The notes: generated from the letters alone by a model not told the origin. A DNA stretch of 64,000 nt from Elmis aenea (GCA_947652605.1 OX393576.1:47220966-47284965), one strand, 5' to 3'. Shown: positions 45,501 through 57,730, counted from the stretch's first letter. Numbers and translations are program-made.

Positions 45501-46075
45501 CGAGCCTAAACGTAAGATATAAAAATCGGCGGATTTCGAAACAACAGAGGAAGTAAGGCAGAGATGTGTACTTAGTTCATTGTTATTTTCAGGGGTTTGG
45601 AGCGGAGCTCGGAGCTGGAGCAGTGGAGCAATGGGTTTTTGCCCGGAGCAGGAGCGGAGCCCGGAGCAAATAATTTTGATTGCTCCACTGCTCCAGTTTT
45701 TTTATGTAAATTAAAAACAAAAAAACTACTTTTGTTTCCGTTTTTCAACGTTTGAAGATCAATAATCTGTTTTTTCAAACATTTATTTAACTTAACTTGT
45801 TTGTTAGGGTCAAATGTTGTTATTTTTGACCATCTTCTACATATCCGATAAAATTAAAACTTTGTTTTTAAAAACAATTTTTTTTAATCAAAAACTTTTT
45901 TTTTTATGTTTGGAGCATGGAACGGAGCTGGAGCGGAGCTGGAGCAGACATCTTGATGCCGGAGCGGAGCTGAAGCGGAGCAATTAAAAAATTGGACTGC
46001 TCCAAACCCCTGGTTATTTTCGACAGCAATGAATGATGTAAAAAAAACATGCAGACATCTTCATATCCTAAAAAA
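45500..46075 (+). pseudogene. LINE (C) RT fragment split by a hAT MITE
   Basis: The plus frame before the MITE reads DFETTEEVRQRCVLSSLLF, and after the MITE it continues STAMNDV. VRQxCVLSxLLF is the RT motif that precedes the catalytic aspartates (usually VRQGCVLSPLLF), here with G changed to R. The MITE lies between 45590 and 46012, and its 8-bp duplication falls inside the LLF codons. Only about 35 codons of LINE remain. It abuts LINE B in opposite orientation. Confidence 0.75.
45590..46012. mobile_element. hAT MITE with GGAGC-rich arms
   Basis: The ends CAGGGGTTTGGAGCGGAGC and GCTCCAAACCCCTG are flanked by an exact 8-bp duplication, GTTATTTT (45582-45589 and 46013-46020). Both arms are built largely of GGAGCGGAGCTGGAGC-type words, and the centre is AT-rich. 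It has no coding capacity. The minus frame at 45572-45778 crosses the boundary and is chance. Confidence 0.93.
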
Positions 46076-47262
46076 AAATATTTTTTTTCATTCGGTTTAA
46101 TAAACAGGATATCGTAATCGGTAAAGATCTAAATCAATTTTCAAGATTTTGTCCAAAGAGAAAACCCATGTTAAACATTTACTCAAAACTTATTTGTTTT
46201 TCGATTCATTAATACCATTCCACGGTACCATTTTTTGTAATTGGTTTCCTGAGTTCAGTTAATTTTGTTATTTTATAAACATAGCTAAACAGATTCGATG
46301 AATAAATGTAGCATTTATTTTAAAGTAATTCTAAAAACTTTCATTACAGATTTAATAACTATTTAATAATGAATTGAATGCATTGAAAATTAAAATAAAC
46401 ATTACCCGATCAAATAAAATAACAACACTTAAAAAACAATTACAGCAGTTGGTCAATAACGCTAAACTTAAATATTTTGTTTTGTTTTCTGTGTTTGTTG
46501 GTGTAGGATAATTCAAAGAAAACCGAACCATTTTATCTTCTCTGTGGCCTCTTTTATGTCGATACAATAAACTGACGCTTACATGACACGATCCCAACAT
46601 ATTTGTTGACATTCTGTAATATAGTAGAAAAACCTTTGTTTGACTTATTCCTGTCCGGATAGATCTTTGGCGGTCTTGTCGGGTACAAAAGACGTAAATC
46701 CCTTACAATGATGAGTGTGCGCCATCGATGTTCAATCGAAATTCGTATTAAAGTATTAAATTTGAAAGTAGCTGGCTAATAACTGATGTAATCGCAGATA
46801 TCTACTAGTAATTAAAGGAATAGTCATGTGCACGTGATGTGTTCAGTGGCGGATCCGTAATAGGGCCAACAGGGTTTGAGCCCAGGGCTCCAGTTTTTAA
46901 GGGTGCCCAAGGCATAAAGTAAGGTAAACAATAGTTCAAAAACAACAACAAAAATTAAAGTTTGATATTGATAATGTGTGCAAATGTGAGTAAAAATGCT
47001 CATGTAAGCTTCAACATTTGCACTTTAATTTAAATGTGAAAGAATGTTTTTTACATTTTCTCTAATTTTCTTTTTTTACATGGAGAATTGGATGCTTAGT
47101 TGAGATTTGTGCAAAAAAAATTAAAGCCTTTGAAATGTTTGACCTTATTTTATTTATTTTTAATTTATTTTAAGAATTTAGTGCTCCCAGAATCAACAAA
47201 GACAAAGAAATATGACGCAAATATGAACATTGCAACAAATATACCATCTATTTTCGGGTCTA
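46076..47262. other. AT-rich non-coding spacer
   Basis: CAGTGGCGGATCCG at 46846 is a likely hAT left terminus (CAGTGGCGGATCC type) with GGGCCAACAGGG and CCCAGGGCTCC behind it. The partner end is not found. No gene is supported. Confidence 0.45.
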
Positions 47263-47815
47263 GGAACATTCTTCGCCCACAATTCTTCGCCCACAATTCT
47301 CCGCCCACAATTCTTCGCCCACATTTCTTCGGCTACACAATTCTTCGCCGCCACAATTTTTCGCCGCATACAAGCATATCACAAATTTTGTTTGTAAATG
47401 TGATTGTTTTATTTATAACGTAATTTTTACAGATTATTTTACATTAGCCTAAAGTTGTTTCTTGTATATTAACACTTCTTCTTTTAACACTATGTTTAAA
47501 AATTGCTACATAAATAGCATATGTTGTGATTTTTAATCTTGTTTATGTTATTTTGTTATAAATAAAAACAATCACATTTACAAACACAATTTGTGATATG
47601 CTTGTATGCGGCGAAGAATTGTGGCGGCGAAGAATTGTGTAGGCGAAAAATTGTGGACAAAGAATTGTGGAGGCGAAGAATTGTGGAGGCGAAGAATTGT
47701 GGAGGCGAAGAATTGTGGGCGAAGAATTGTGGGCGAAGAATTGTGGGCGAAGAATGTGGGCGAAGAATTGTGGCCGAAGAATTGTGGGCGAAGAATTGTG
47801 GGCGAAGAATGTTCC
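47263..47815. mobile_element. Foldback-type element with tandem-repeat arms
   Basis: The left arm (47263-47431) and right arm (about 47552-47815) are inverted. Both ends read GGAACATTCTTCGCCCACAA inward. The outer parts of the arms are tandem arrays of a 14-16-bp unit, GGCGAAGAATTGTG: about 7 units on the left and about 14 on the right. Inner parts (GCATACAAGCATATCACAAA and onward to ATAAATAAAACAATC-like sequence) are single-copy inverted sequence. This matches the architecture of Drosophila Foldback elements, though the sequence family may be unrelated. Several frames run open through the array because of its periodicity and are not genes. Confidence 0.85.
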
Positions 47816-48364
47816 GGACACGCTATATACAATATAGTTCTGTGTATGTGTTGCCGCTAAAACGTATTATTTTTTAGAATAACTAATTATTTTATAGAAT
47901 GCCTATGACAAATAGTTTAAATATGAAATAGTTTGATATTCTATACTTTATTCTTATTCCACATAATACTAGCTGCGATTTGTGATTTTTTGCGTAAAAA
48001 CGAATGCTACTTTTACAAATACCTAACATAATTTGGTTTATATTTGTAATAGAGGGTTATGTTAAAGGTTCGTTTCAGAATAAATTATTCCTTTTTGAAT
48101 AAATAACGAAAATGAGCCTAAGACCGTTGTTTCCATTTTAAAAAATTAATCAATGTTTAACCTTACGCTCATTCATTTGGTCAGAAACAGAGGGTCAGCT
48201 TAAAGGTTGGTTTAAGGTATTTTTAAGAAGTTATGAAAATGAAGCTAATAGGTTTGTTTTCATAAAAAAAGCTTTCAACAACCTTTATCTGACCCTCATT
48301 TAGTGTTTTGTGATCCTAGCACAACAAATCAATATGACCAACTTAAATAATCTACTGAAACCTA
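47816..48364. other. Spacer with two short inverted-repeat units
   Basis: Two related units lie at about 48052-48175 and 48188-48302. Each starts with GAGGGT and (T)TAAAGGTT and ends with an inverted counterpart (AACCTTACGCTCATT and AACCTTTATCTGACCCTCAT). They look like a duplicated small MITE. No gene is present. Confidence 0.4.
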
Positions 48365-48660
48365 TATACATATTTTTAAAAGTACAAAATTCCTCGTACT
48401 TCAGAAGTTATAGCAAAAAATATGAAAATGTTATATTTCTTTTTTCTCTCATAACTTATTGTCTTAATCATTATTTAATTTTTTTTTACTTTCTTATGGT
48501 GCTTTTTCATATAGAACTAATATTTTAGAGTTTTTAATCACTCTATTTTTGAAATATTACCCCTAATTCATAAGACATCAAGTTGGCTTTCGACTATTTA
48601 AATATGCTCTTTTTTCCTCTTTCTTAAGAGATATCACTTGTATATATTTAAATAAAAGGT
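48365..48660. repeat. Second copy of the 12.6-kb dispersed repeat
   Basis: AGTACAAAATTCCTCGTACT and AAAAAATATGAAAATGT, then TTTCTTTTTTCTCTCATAAC, match 12597-12690 in the same order. CATCAAGTTGGCTTTCGACT matches the start of the tandem units. Only one tandem unit is present here. Confidence 0.68.
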
Positions 48661-48671
48661 GTGGGTCATAT

Positions 48672-48772
48672 TCCCGAAAGTCAATTTCCCGACGGTCAAT
48701 TTCCTAAACGCCAACTTACCGACAGTCAAACCTCCCGAAACCAACTTCCCGACAGCCAGCGTCCCGAAAAAT
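48672..48772. repeat. Degenerate tandem array of TCCCGACAGTCAA units
   Basis: Seven to eight imperfect units of 13-16 bp (TTCCCGAAAGTCAA, TTCCCGACGGTCAA, TTACCGACAGTCAA, TTCCCGACAGCCAG and so on) follow each other. The array may be the expanded terminus of a transposon, as in the MULE at 8.06 kb. Confidence 0.7.
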
Positions 48773-48832
48773 TAAAATGAATTATTTTACTGATTTTGTT
48801 ATTAGAAGAACATACTAGAGCTGCATACTATA

Positions 48833-49170
48833 CAGGGTGTTTCTTAAATATTGCAAAAAAAAATCGGAAGGCGATTCCTTATCGAAATTTAAGGGGGGTC
48901 TTTCATAGAACATTTTTTCCTTAGACGTCTCCTTTCGGAGTTACACCTCCCCAAAGGGGAGCGATAAAATTAGGTTTTTATTTTATTTCTCAAATTTAGA
49001 TAAATGTAGGAGAATGATGTTATGTAGATGTTTTATACTTATTAAAAGGTTTTCCATGGTAATATTTTCAATCGTCTCCCACCTCCACAGAGGGCTGAAA
49101 AGTGCGACCCCTGTTGGTTTTTTTTATCAGAACTTATTGGTGAGTTAAAATTGTGCAATTAAAAACTTTT
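48833..49170. mobile_element. Single arm of the CAGGGTGTTTCTTA foldback family
   Basis: TA (48831-48832) then CAGGGTGTTTCTTAAATATT. It matches the left arm of 40365-41259 through GATTCCTTATCGAAATTTAA and the CAGAGGGCTGAAAAGTGCGA block. The match stops near 49170. The opposite arm is absent. Confidence 0.75.
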
Positions 49171-49967
49171 TGTTGGCTTTGACATAAATCGATAGCTTAC
49201 TTTTTGCGCTTTTCAAAAATATATAATTTGCTTATGGTTGCCATTTAAAATAACCCTTTCAGCCCTGTAGGGACATATAGTCCCAGAGACATTTTCACTA
49301 ATACTAAACATGTATTAAACACTTAAAATTGTATAGGGATCTGGGAATTTAGTATTTTATGGTCAACATCACCAAAGACAGTCGTGACGAGGAGAATTGA
49401 ATGAATAAATTTGTTCTGTTTGGCCGTAGGCGCTAAGAAGTGCGCATGGTGAACAGTGTTGGGACGTATACAACACACTGTTCTATACTGTTGGGATGTA
49501 CTTAACTGTCCCCTTTTATATGTTTATAATTAATTTTTATTTTTTAATGTTTTTTGGTGTCACAGAACCAAATGTAGATTGAATTAATAATAAAATATTA
49601 AAATTAAAAGAATCGTATTGAAAGGGATAAGAAAGTTAGGTGTAATTTATCAATATTTATATACGTAAAAAAATTAAACATCGATATCTTATTAAGGGCA
49701 AAAAACCATGCAAAAATTGTCTTAAAAGTTTTTCCCTATCTTTTCGTTCAAGCGAGATATTTAACATTTTTGAAAACTGCCAAAAATCGGTTTTTGGCTA
49801 TATTTCGAAAATTATATAAGATATCAAAATCTGTGAGCGGCAATAAACTCCTCTTAAGAAAAGAAATAGAGACTACGTAGTTAGTTTTTTCTCTCTGATA
49901 ATAACCAAGATGCCCTGTATGGGCATCGAAAATAGGCCACCCTGTATGTACTACTACATTTTAAATA
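49171..49967. other. AT-rich spacer
   Basis: The stretch includes CACCCTGTATG near 49939, a likely foldback terminus. Nothing coding is visible. Confidence 0.4.
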
Positions 49968-49969
49968 TA

Positions 49970-50448
49970 CACGGTGTTTCTTAAATATTGCGAAAAAATT
50001 CGGGAGGTGATTCCTTATCAAAAATTAAGGGGGGTCTTTCATATAATTTTTTTTTCTTAGACGTCTACTTTCGGAGTTATACCCCCCTAAACGGGAGCGA
50101 TAAAATTAGGTTTTTATTTTATTTTTCAAATTTGGATAATTGTAGAGGAATAATATTTGATAGATGTTTTATGCTTATTAAAAGGTTTCCCATAGTAAAA
50201 TTTTCAACCATCTTTCACCTTCACAGGGTACTCAAAAGTGCGACCCCTATTGGTTTTTTTATAAGAACTTTTTGGTGGATTGAAATTTCGCAATTAATAA
50301 AATAAAAACCGCATTTTAACGCTACCTTTTAGGGGGGTGTAACTCCAAAAGGAAACGCCCAAGGGAAAAAATTTATGTAAAAGACTCCCCTAATTTGCGA
50401 TAAGGAATCACATCCCGAATTTTTCCGCAATATTTAAGAAACACCCTG
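49970..50448. mobile_element. Short foldback of the CAGGGTGTTTCTTA family
   Basis: TA (49968-49969 and 50449-50450) borders CACGGTGTTTCTTAAATATT and its inverse AATATTTAAGAAACACCCTG. At 479 bp it is about half the length of the 40.4-kb copy. The right arm is cut short (about 150 bp), and the junction lies near 50295. The 105-codon frame at 49988-50305 is inside the arm and is not a gene. Confidence 0.85.
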
Positions 50449-50450
50449 TA

Positions 50451-53400
50451 TAAAGAAAAAAAGTATATCTAGGTATATATGAAATACACGAATTACAAAT
50501 TATCTGATATTTGTCTCATAAAAATGGCCTAACAATAATCATTTCTATTTTCAATTCGCAGTTTATAAAAAGACAAAGAATAATTTTTTGTACATAATTA
50601 AACATCTGTTTCATATAACCACTTATTGCTTTTTTTGATTAATAAAAGTGCTGATAATTTTTTTTTACGATTTCTATATTATATTCTTAATATATTAAGT
50701 TTCCTTCAAAAATCTTATTTTATTCGTTTATTAAAGCTGTCGACATACCAATACTAATAATGGCGATAACAACAAAATATATTACTTTAGTGCTTTTTTT
50801 TTTATTATACGCGCAAACTCTGCGAAAACTGTATCAAAAAGTATAATTAAATAATACTTAAAGCTAGTTACATCCAGGAAGTTAAAATGTAAATAAAATA
50901 TGAATATTTTATGTATCGTAACATTACCAACATTTACGAAATATTTCATAATTAAACTAATATCGATTTTATTTCGGCGGGTCGAATGAAAATATTCTGT
51001 CTATTAAAAGAAACAGCTGTACTCTAGGATTTGATATTTTTGTCACCTCCGCATATAAATAAACTCACTACGATGTAAATATCCAAAATATTTTGAAACG
51101 TATTTTATTTTTACACCTCTACAGCATTCTGAATAAATATATTGTCTGTCAACGAGCTATAATTAGATAACAGCTACTAAAATTGCTGATTTAATATAAA
51201 TTTTTGTTAATGCGATCGATTTAGTAATTGAAATTAATGTAATGTTATTTAATACCACAATAAAACATAAAGTTTTTGGTGTTAGCGATAATGATGCCAA
51301 ATAAAACAAATAGTAAATTTGGTATCTTACAAATAGTCTCGATCGGTTGCCAAATTCGGTCGCTCAGTTAATAATAAAAATGTGGGACAGGCCAATTAGA
51401 CTTTATTAAATATGGCTTATTCTAAATTTGACTTTCTAAGATAAAGCCAATACTGAACTTTTTTTTGTTAATATATCGATCAAATAATGCAAAATTATAT
51501 GTGGTTTGTTTATTTTAGGTGAACGATTTAACACACAAAAAAACATGATTTTGCCGTTGGCTATTAATAAAATTAAGAAGAGTTGATATTCTCGTATACA
51601 AAACCATCAGAGAATAGTATACAAAAATAATTAAATAATTCTAAGTTTTGATAGTGCACTATTTAGTTTAAAAAAAACAGCTGTGCAGTAGCTTATCTCA
51701 TAGTGGTTGAAAAGGAATACAGTAGAAAATGTTTTGAGAGCAAAATAAATATATTTATTTTTCTTCTAAAAACGTTGACCGATAAATTTACTGAACCCAG
51801 GGTCAAAAAATAAAATCAAGGTATCATGCCTTTGTAAATATAAGTGTTTAAGCAGAAAACAAAGCACTTTTAAATAAGTTTTTAAAATGTTTCTTGTATC
51901 CAAAATGTCACAAAAGAATTGTTGTTTTATTTTTTGTAAATTTATTCTTTGAAGCATAAACCAATCATTTTTAAGCCATGTTATATTTGATTATTCAATC
52001 AGGTCTTCTTTCGTCTGGCACTTAACTAATTTTTGCTGACATATTTACTAAATTTCATGCCGTACAACTTACAACACATCTGTGCATAAAATTGGTTTTA
52101 GTTTATTACTCAATGATAAAAAAAAACGTGATGCATATTTTGTTCAAACAGATGTTTTGTCCCAATGACAAACTGGATCCGCCTATGTATTAATTTACTA
52201 GGTTTTAGCAATTTAACAAAATTAAATGACTAATAATATTAATTAAAACAAAAAGCCAAAATTATTGTATAATCGTGTTGCACAGTGCCTAGTTGCAACA
52301 AAATAAATGCTTTCGTTACCTTTTGTCTATGTTTCATTAATTTGATTGATTTTACTCTTTTTGTTAGTGACAGACTGTAAGTATTAAATGTAAAGTTCGA
52401 TAAAAAATCTAGAATGAGCACAATGACACAAATCATTTATTTTGACCAAAATTATTCTTTAAAATGTCCTTGTGTTCAAAATTGTTTCCTTTTCTCAAGA
52501 ATGTAAAAATAAACAGATATTTAACTAAAAAAAAAAATATTTGCAGACGATTACTGCGAAATGGAGATAATTTCAATGTGTAACTAATCTGGTCTTGCAC
52601 GTATACTCGTATTTTATAAGAATTACGCAGTTGATTTTAAAAGTGGCATAAGTCACTTTTATGTTTTGAGACATTTAAATGTTGGTAATCTACGCTTTAC
52701 TCTGTCATGGTTGTTGCCACTATTATGTTTACATGCTAGTGTGTAGCGTTTGACTTTAACTATCAAAAGAGGTTTGTTAGGCCCTCACCATACAATTACG
52801 TTTAATAAATCCTTTGTTAATAGTTATATTTAAACGTTATTTGTTATGAATTATCATGAATATGTTGTTGTGTTTCTTTCATGCCTAACATGTAAACACA
52901 GCGGCAGCCATAATAGTCCAAGCAAAGCATAGATTACCTTAAATGTTTTGCATTTTAATGTGCATACAAATATTTACACTAACTATAGAGATATTTCACT
53001 TATATTTGTTATCTCGGTTGCTTATCTTATACAGTTTGGGTTCTTTGTTTTATATACCGACCAAAATTTTTACTTCCACTTGCTCAAAAATTGGTTCATT
53101 ATTTATTAGTAGATATCTATGTTTCTCAGTATACATAATTTTACACAGACGTTACCGGATAGCAATTTTTAATTACTGTAAAGTAACTTAAGCCACTTTC
53201 ACAATGGTCTGATATATTTTACTGTAGTGATGTTTGATGAAACAGTAATATAAGAAGATTGATGAGTAAATTATATAATATAATTAATTTATGTAATGTA
53301 TTTCATTATAAGTTGATTTAAGTGTTTTTTTCATTATCTTTAATATTCATAAAATACATAAATAATAAGTAAATTTATCAGTACATTTTGAAATCTAAGT

Positions 53401-53490
53401 AAAGTAATTTATATAACGTATTTTGTATAGAAGTTTATTTATTCACTTTATTTTGAATTTTTAAAATAACTGTAGTAAATTGGGGGTATA
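50451..53490. other. AT-rich non-coding spacer
   Basis: About 3 kb with no gene or clear repeat. GGATCCGCCTATG at 52174-52186 resembles a hAT terminus of the same type as 46846, but the flanks do not pair. Confidence 0.5.
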
Positions 53491-54080
53491 CAGGGTGGTG
53501 CATTTTTCGATGCTCTCCATTGCTATCTTGGAAACGGTAAGGGATACAAGGTCAGTTAAATTAGAGAAAAGTTGCACATTTTATGGCGATTGAGAATATG
53601 AAAAGAAATCTTGCATATTTTGATTAATTTTTGATTTATTCCAAGAAAACTGAAAAATGTGCTTTTAGAAAAATTTTATTATCTTCAATGACGCTATTTA
53701 ATTTAAACTTGGTAACTTTGTGTTTTTGACCATCCTGGTTTTGATGACGTTAACAGAAATTTTCTAAGCCTTCTAGATTTCAAGTTGCGATAGTCAACTT
53801 GTTTATTTCTTATGGCCGCCATATTGGATTTTTACACCATCAGACTGACAAAAAAAATAGCTTTTTAGATTGGTAACCAGCATTACCTTTTTCTTCTAAA
53901 TAACTTGTTTAAATTTTAAAATTTGATAAATATTTCATAAAATCGAGAATGCTCTGAAATACAATTGAAACTATGATATAAATAAAGGTGACAAAACATT
54001 TTATTGGTCTAGTGATAACGAACTCATTTTTCGCAAAAAGTTACTGATGCCACTTTTAAAATAAACATCTCATGTACATA
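53491..54080. other. Possible truncated TA element
   Basis: TA at 53489-53490 then CAGGGTGGTGCATTTTTCGA looks like a transposon terminus of the CAGGGTG type. No partner end or inverted arm was found; the extent is a guess. Confidence 0.3.
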
Positions 54081-54718
54081 TAAAATAAATTACAATGTAA
54101 AATTAATAAACTGGTGTGGGCATTAAATAACTTTTCCCATAACTGTGTGTATAAAAGTTTAGTGTTAATAGTTAAAATCGTCAAAATGATGTTTCATGCA
54201 TTCTTGAAGAATTATACACACATCACACACCTATATATTTTTTAAACACCTAATCACTTCTTTTTTTTAAATTGAGAGATTTGAATACATGGCATTTTAT
54301 TAACAAAAGTAAACTCTTAAATGCATATAAATTTAAAACAAAAAACGTAGTGGCCGTTTTTAATAAAAAATCAATCAAAATTTGATAAAAAATATTTTTT
54401 CAGGACGGTCTTCTTTAATTTGATAATATACTCCAATATTTGTATCTATTGCCGTTCTCCTGTAACTTTGATTTAACGTATAAACTTTAACACTTTATAT
54501 ATTAATTATAATTTAAGAAATCAACTAAACGCACACGGTTTTTGATATAGTTCAACTCAAAAAGTGTAAATTTGTCATTATCATTAGATTGGAACTTGGA
54601 ACATTTTGATGCGTAGCAACTCAAAATACTTTAGATTTTCTCCGTTACCACTTTCGAATCTAACATCTTGACATTTTTGTCAGATCACGCAGTAGGTTTG
54701 TTCCAAAAAGACATTTAA

Positions 54719-55239
54719 CCCCTTACCGCATATTGTATCAGATATGATACGTACCATATAAAGCGATATTAGTCATAGTTCTCATATAGTAGCGCCTTCT
54801 ACAGTGTACTATACTAATAATATACAGTTTCACGCGTAATATTTGAAAAATTGCGCCATCTATGTTGAACTACAGAAAATATACATTAAAAAAACGTCAA
54901 AGAGCTTAACATTTCCCGCCTACTACCGCCATTTATGCAAATTGGGTAAATTTATGTTATTGCATTTTATTTATTTACATTATAAATTCGACGTGTATTT
55001 TTTTTTTACTATAATAACGTCTAAATCTTTTGTGCCAAATCATTTAATTTTTATGAATAAAAATTATGTATGTAGTATATATGCATGGTATTACATATTA
55101 GAAAAAAAAACAGAAAAGGTAAAAAGTTTCGTCTTAAAATAAAAATAAATTTTTTTTAACATTTTTTTAGCATTCTGTAATATATTGTACACATTTAAAA
55201 AAATTTATTTGAAAATTTAAAAAGTCATGCAGTAAGGGG
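54719..55239. mobile_element. piggyBac-type MITE
   Basis: TTAA (54715-54718 and 55240-55243) borders CCCCTTACCGCAT and ATGCAGTAAGGGG. TTAA flanks with CCC…GGG ends are diagnostic of piggyBac. A 99-codon frame at 54843-55142 shows no transposase similarity. The right TTAA directly touches the next repeat. Confidence 0.85.
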
Positions 55240-55245
55240 TTAAAA

Positions 55246-55690
55246 TCATTCCATGGATCAGTGCATGAACTGATTTATTCCCATGCGTGAACTATGTATT
55301 AATAAATGTATTGCCCAGGATAAGCCTTTGTTGGAACGCTTTTACGTCTGGCCTAATTGTAAATGACATTGGTGTCTATTGGGTTCGTAGAAATGTGCGC
55401 ATCGCAAGGGTAAACACCTTAAGAATCCAATACTAAATCGGGATGGGAGAGCGATGCATAGCTACCTGAGCTCACGTTAGTTGTGAACAGCGCATGCGTG
55501 TAAAATCCAAGTTCTAGTTTCTAGTACATGCCTTCATTCACGTACTGTTTTGACCGTACACTGACTAGTTCATATATTTATTTTGTAACAGATGGAACAG
55601 CCGATTAAACCGTCCGGTGAACTCAGAGACTGTGATGGAACGCGATATTGATACTGCGCAGAATCCTGATAGTACATTGGATCGTACACC
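55246..55690 (+). repeat. 430-bp dispersed repeat, copy 3
   Basis: It begins just after the piggyBac MITE and ends near CAGAATCCTGATAGTACATT. It aligns over its length with 23866-24270 (inverted) and 14525-14955. This copy and the 6.05-kb fragment share the end GCGCAGAATCCTGATAGT followed by CATTGGATC. No inverted ends are evident. Confidence 0.78.
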
Positions 55691-57730
55691 CAACTAGCAC
55701 AATTGGTGGCGGAAACGTAGTGGCGACTACAAAAAAAACTTTAAAGTGTTTCGCCACTAGTCGCGACTACGTAATAGGAACGTGCCTATTACCAAAGTGG
55801 GGAATAATTTTCCGGTTGCCACACCGTCCCGGCGGAGTCCCTGGAACTTCTCCTGCTACGTTCCACTTCCGTTGCTTTCACGTAGTGGCGACGTCCCGGT
55901 GTGGTAACGACGACTTTTACGGAACTTGACCACATTGTTTCTTACTTTGTCACACAAATTATTTTATTTTTATCTATCTTTTTCTCTGATACTCTCCCAC
56001 CATCCTTCCACTTTTCCCTAACTATATAGAACTCATAATGGAATAAATACTCTAGACTCTAGACTACCATTATGAATAATTATATTAGCTAAACTAGCAC
56101 AATTTACTGAAGACCTGGGTGTCAAAACTAAAACGAATGCCACTTTAATGTGAAATATAACTATAATACCTCTAAATTTGACCACGCGCCCTCAAAATTT
56201 GCGTTTTTGATTCCAAAATAAAAAGTAAAAAATAAACCTTATCCGAGAAAAAGTACACCCAGATGCCGAAGACTCTTATTTTAATGTTCTATGAAATTGA
56301 AAACCAATGATTATGCATTAATTTGCCATATTTCGTGAAGAATTAATTTTTTTGTACTCCATGTTACGTGATATAAACACATCTTTGATAATGGCGGCGT
56401 CATTTTTTCTGTAAATATGGCGCATTTCCGAAACAATAACTTTGAAGTCGTTTCCACTGAAATATGGGACTTGTAAGTAACTTTCTCTTTGAAGGTAGTT
56501 TTGGGAACTAAAAACATAACATTAACGTTATTTTCACCTCAAAGTACCCCATGGAACGACAGCTTAATGCATAGCGTTACTTTAAAGTCGCAGTTACACA
56601 AATTATGTGTTTGAAGTTCCCGTCGCTACTCCAAGGTGGCGACTGGAACTTTAAGTACGTTAACCTAAAATTGTAATGTCAAATAAAGACAGGTTTAAAG
56701 ATTAACGCTATTTAATGTAAAGGTTGTTTACAATGTGCACAATTTCAATCTGTAAGCGTTCATCTGTGCATTTCTTATCACAGTTAAACAACTTTTTGTC
56801 GTAACTTTTTGTTGCGACCTTTTAGCAGTTGAAAATCTTGCCTCTCTTCTGTCTAAGAAGAAATTTAAAATTTAAATTTTTATTTTGTTAACAACTAACT
56901 TCTTGGAATTTTTCGAAAATTAAACATGCATTGTATTCCTCTCTAAATGAGCTTTCCGACGATATGCCACCCAACCACCCTTACATTTAAAAAAAAAATT
57001 ATTACGGGTTGTTGCACCCCTCTGGGTGAAGATATCCCAAAAGCAATACTGCTGAAATGTATCCGGCGAAAAACTAAAATCGACGTGTTTTCGCAGGTTT
57101 TACCGATATACTGTATTCCCAAGTTACAGAATTTATTCCAGTTAAAGTTATAACCCTGTAACTTATCTACTGTAGGCTTCATGATGTTCAGCTCGAACAA
57201 GGTCTTGATGTTAGCACTAAACCAGGACTATGTGGTGGAAATTACTTCATGGTGTACATAAATGGTTACTGCTGCCAGAAAGTAGCAATGCAGAGTGAAA
57301 TTCACTACTGCTGGTGGCGGAAGTATACTTTGCAACCGTTATATATTACTAAGAAGTTCAACGACTTAAAAGTCTATTATAAAAGTCCCCAAGACGTCGG
57401 GGGAACTATCAAAACTACTTCAAGGTGTTAACCACTTCAAAGTCGCGTTTTGGTAACAGGGGTTAGTCGCTGCTACCATGGTTTACCACTTTGAAGTTCA
57501 AAAAACTTCAAAGTAGTGCTACTGGTAACTGCGACGTCCTCAATACCATGAACCCTACCTAGAAGTGATGTAACTATAAAGTGACCATTAAAGGTTGAAA
57601 CTACGTTTTTGCAACTGTAAATGTGTAAAATAAAGTAATTTCTGCTACAGTTGTGAATTTGGTGGCGGTTACGTAGTTGCTACTCTGTCCAAGTTCCGAT
57701 CTCAGTTTTCGTCACTTTGGTGCTAGTTGA
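55691..57730. repeat. Motif-rich repetitive block of unknown class
   Basis: The block is sprinkled with GTAGTGGCGAC, GTGGCGG, ACTTTGAAGTT and CAAAGTAGT words in both orientations. A similar sequence marks both edges in direct orientation (GGTGGCGGAAACGTAGTGGC near 55703 and GGTGGCGGTTACGTAGTTGC near 57660). The interior contains ATGAGCTTTCCGACGATATG near 56947. Frames at 55648-55929 and 56943-57431 have no known domain. It could be one large decayed element or several nested ones. Confidence 0.4.

Noticed and set aside
47610..47810. CRISPR-like array
   Set aside because: Units of 14-16 bp lie head to tail with no spacers, in an eukaryotic foldback arm.
47593..47877. Open frames of 84-94 codons encoding a repeated GEELW/RRIV-like peptide
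   Set aside because: They run through the tandem-repeat arm of the foldback in several frames and both strands; the periodic DNA explains them.
46846..52186. CAGTGGCGGATCCG and GGATCCGCCTATG as two ends of one hAT element
   Set aside because: The 8-bp flanks do not match and 5 kb of unrelated repeats lie between.
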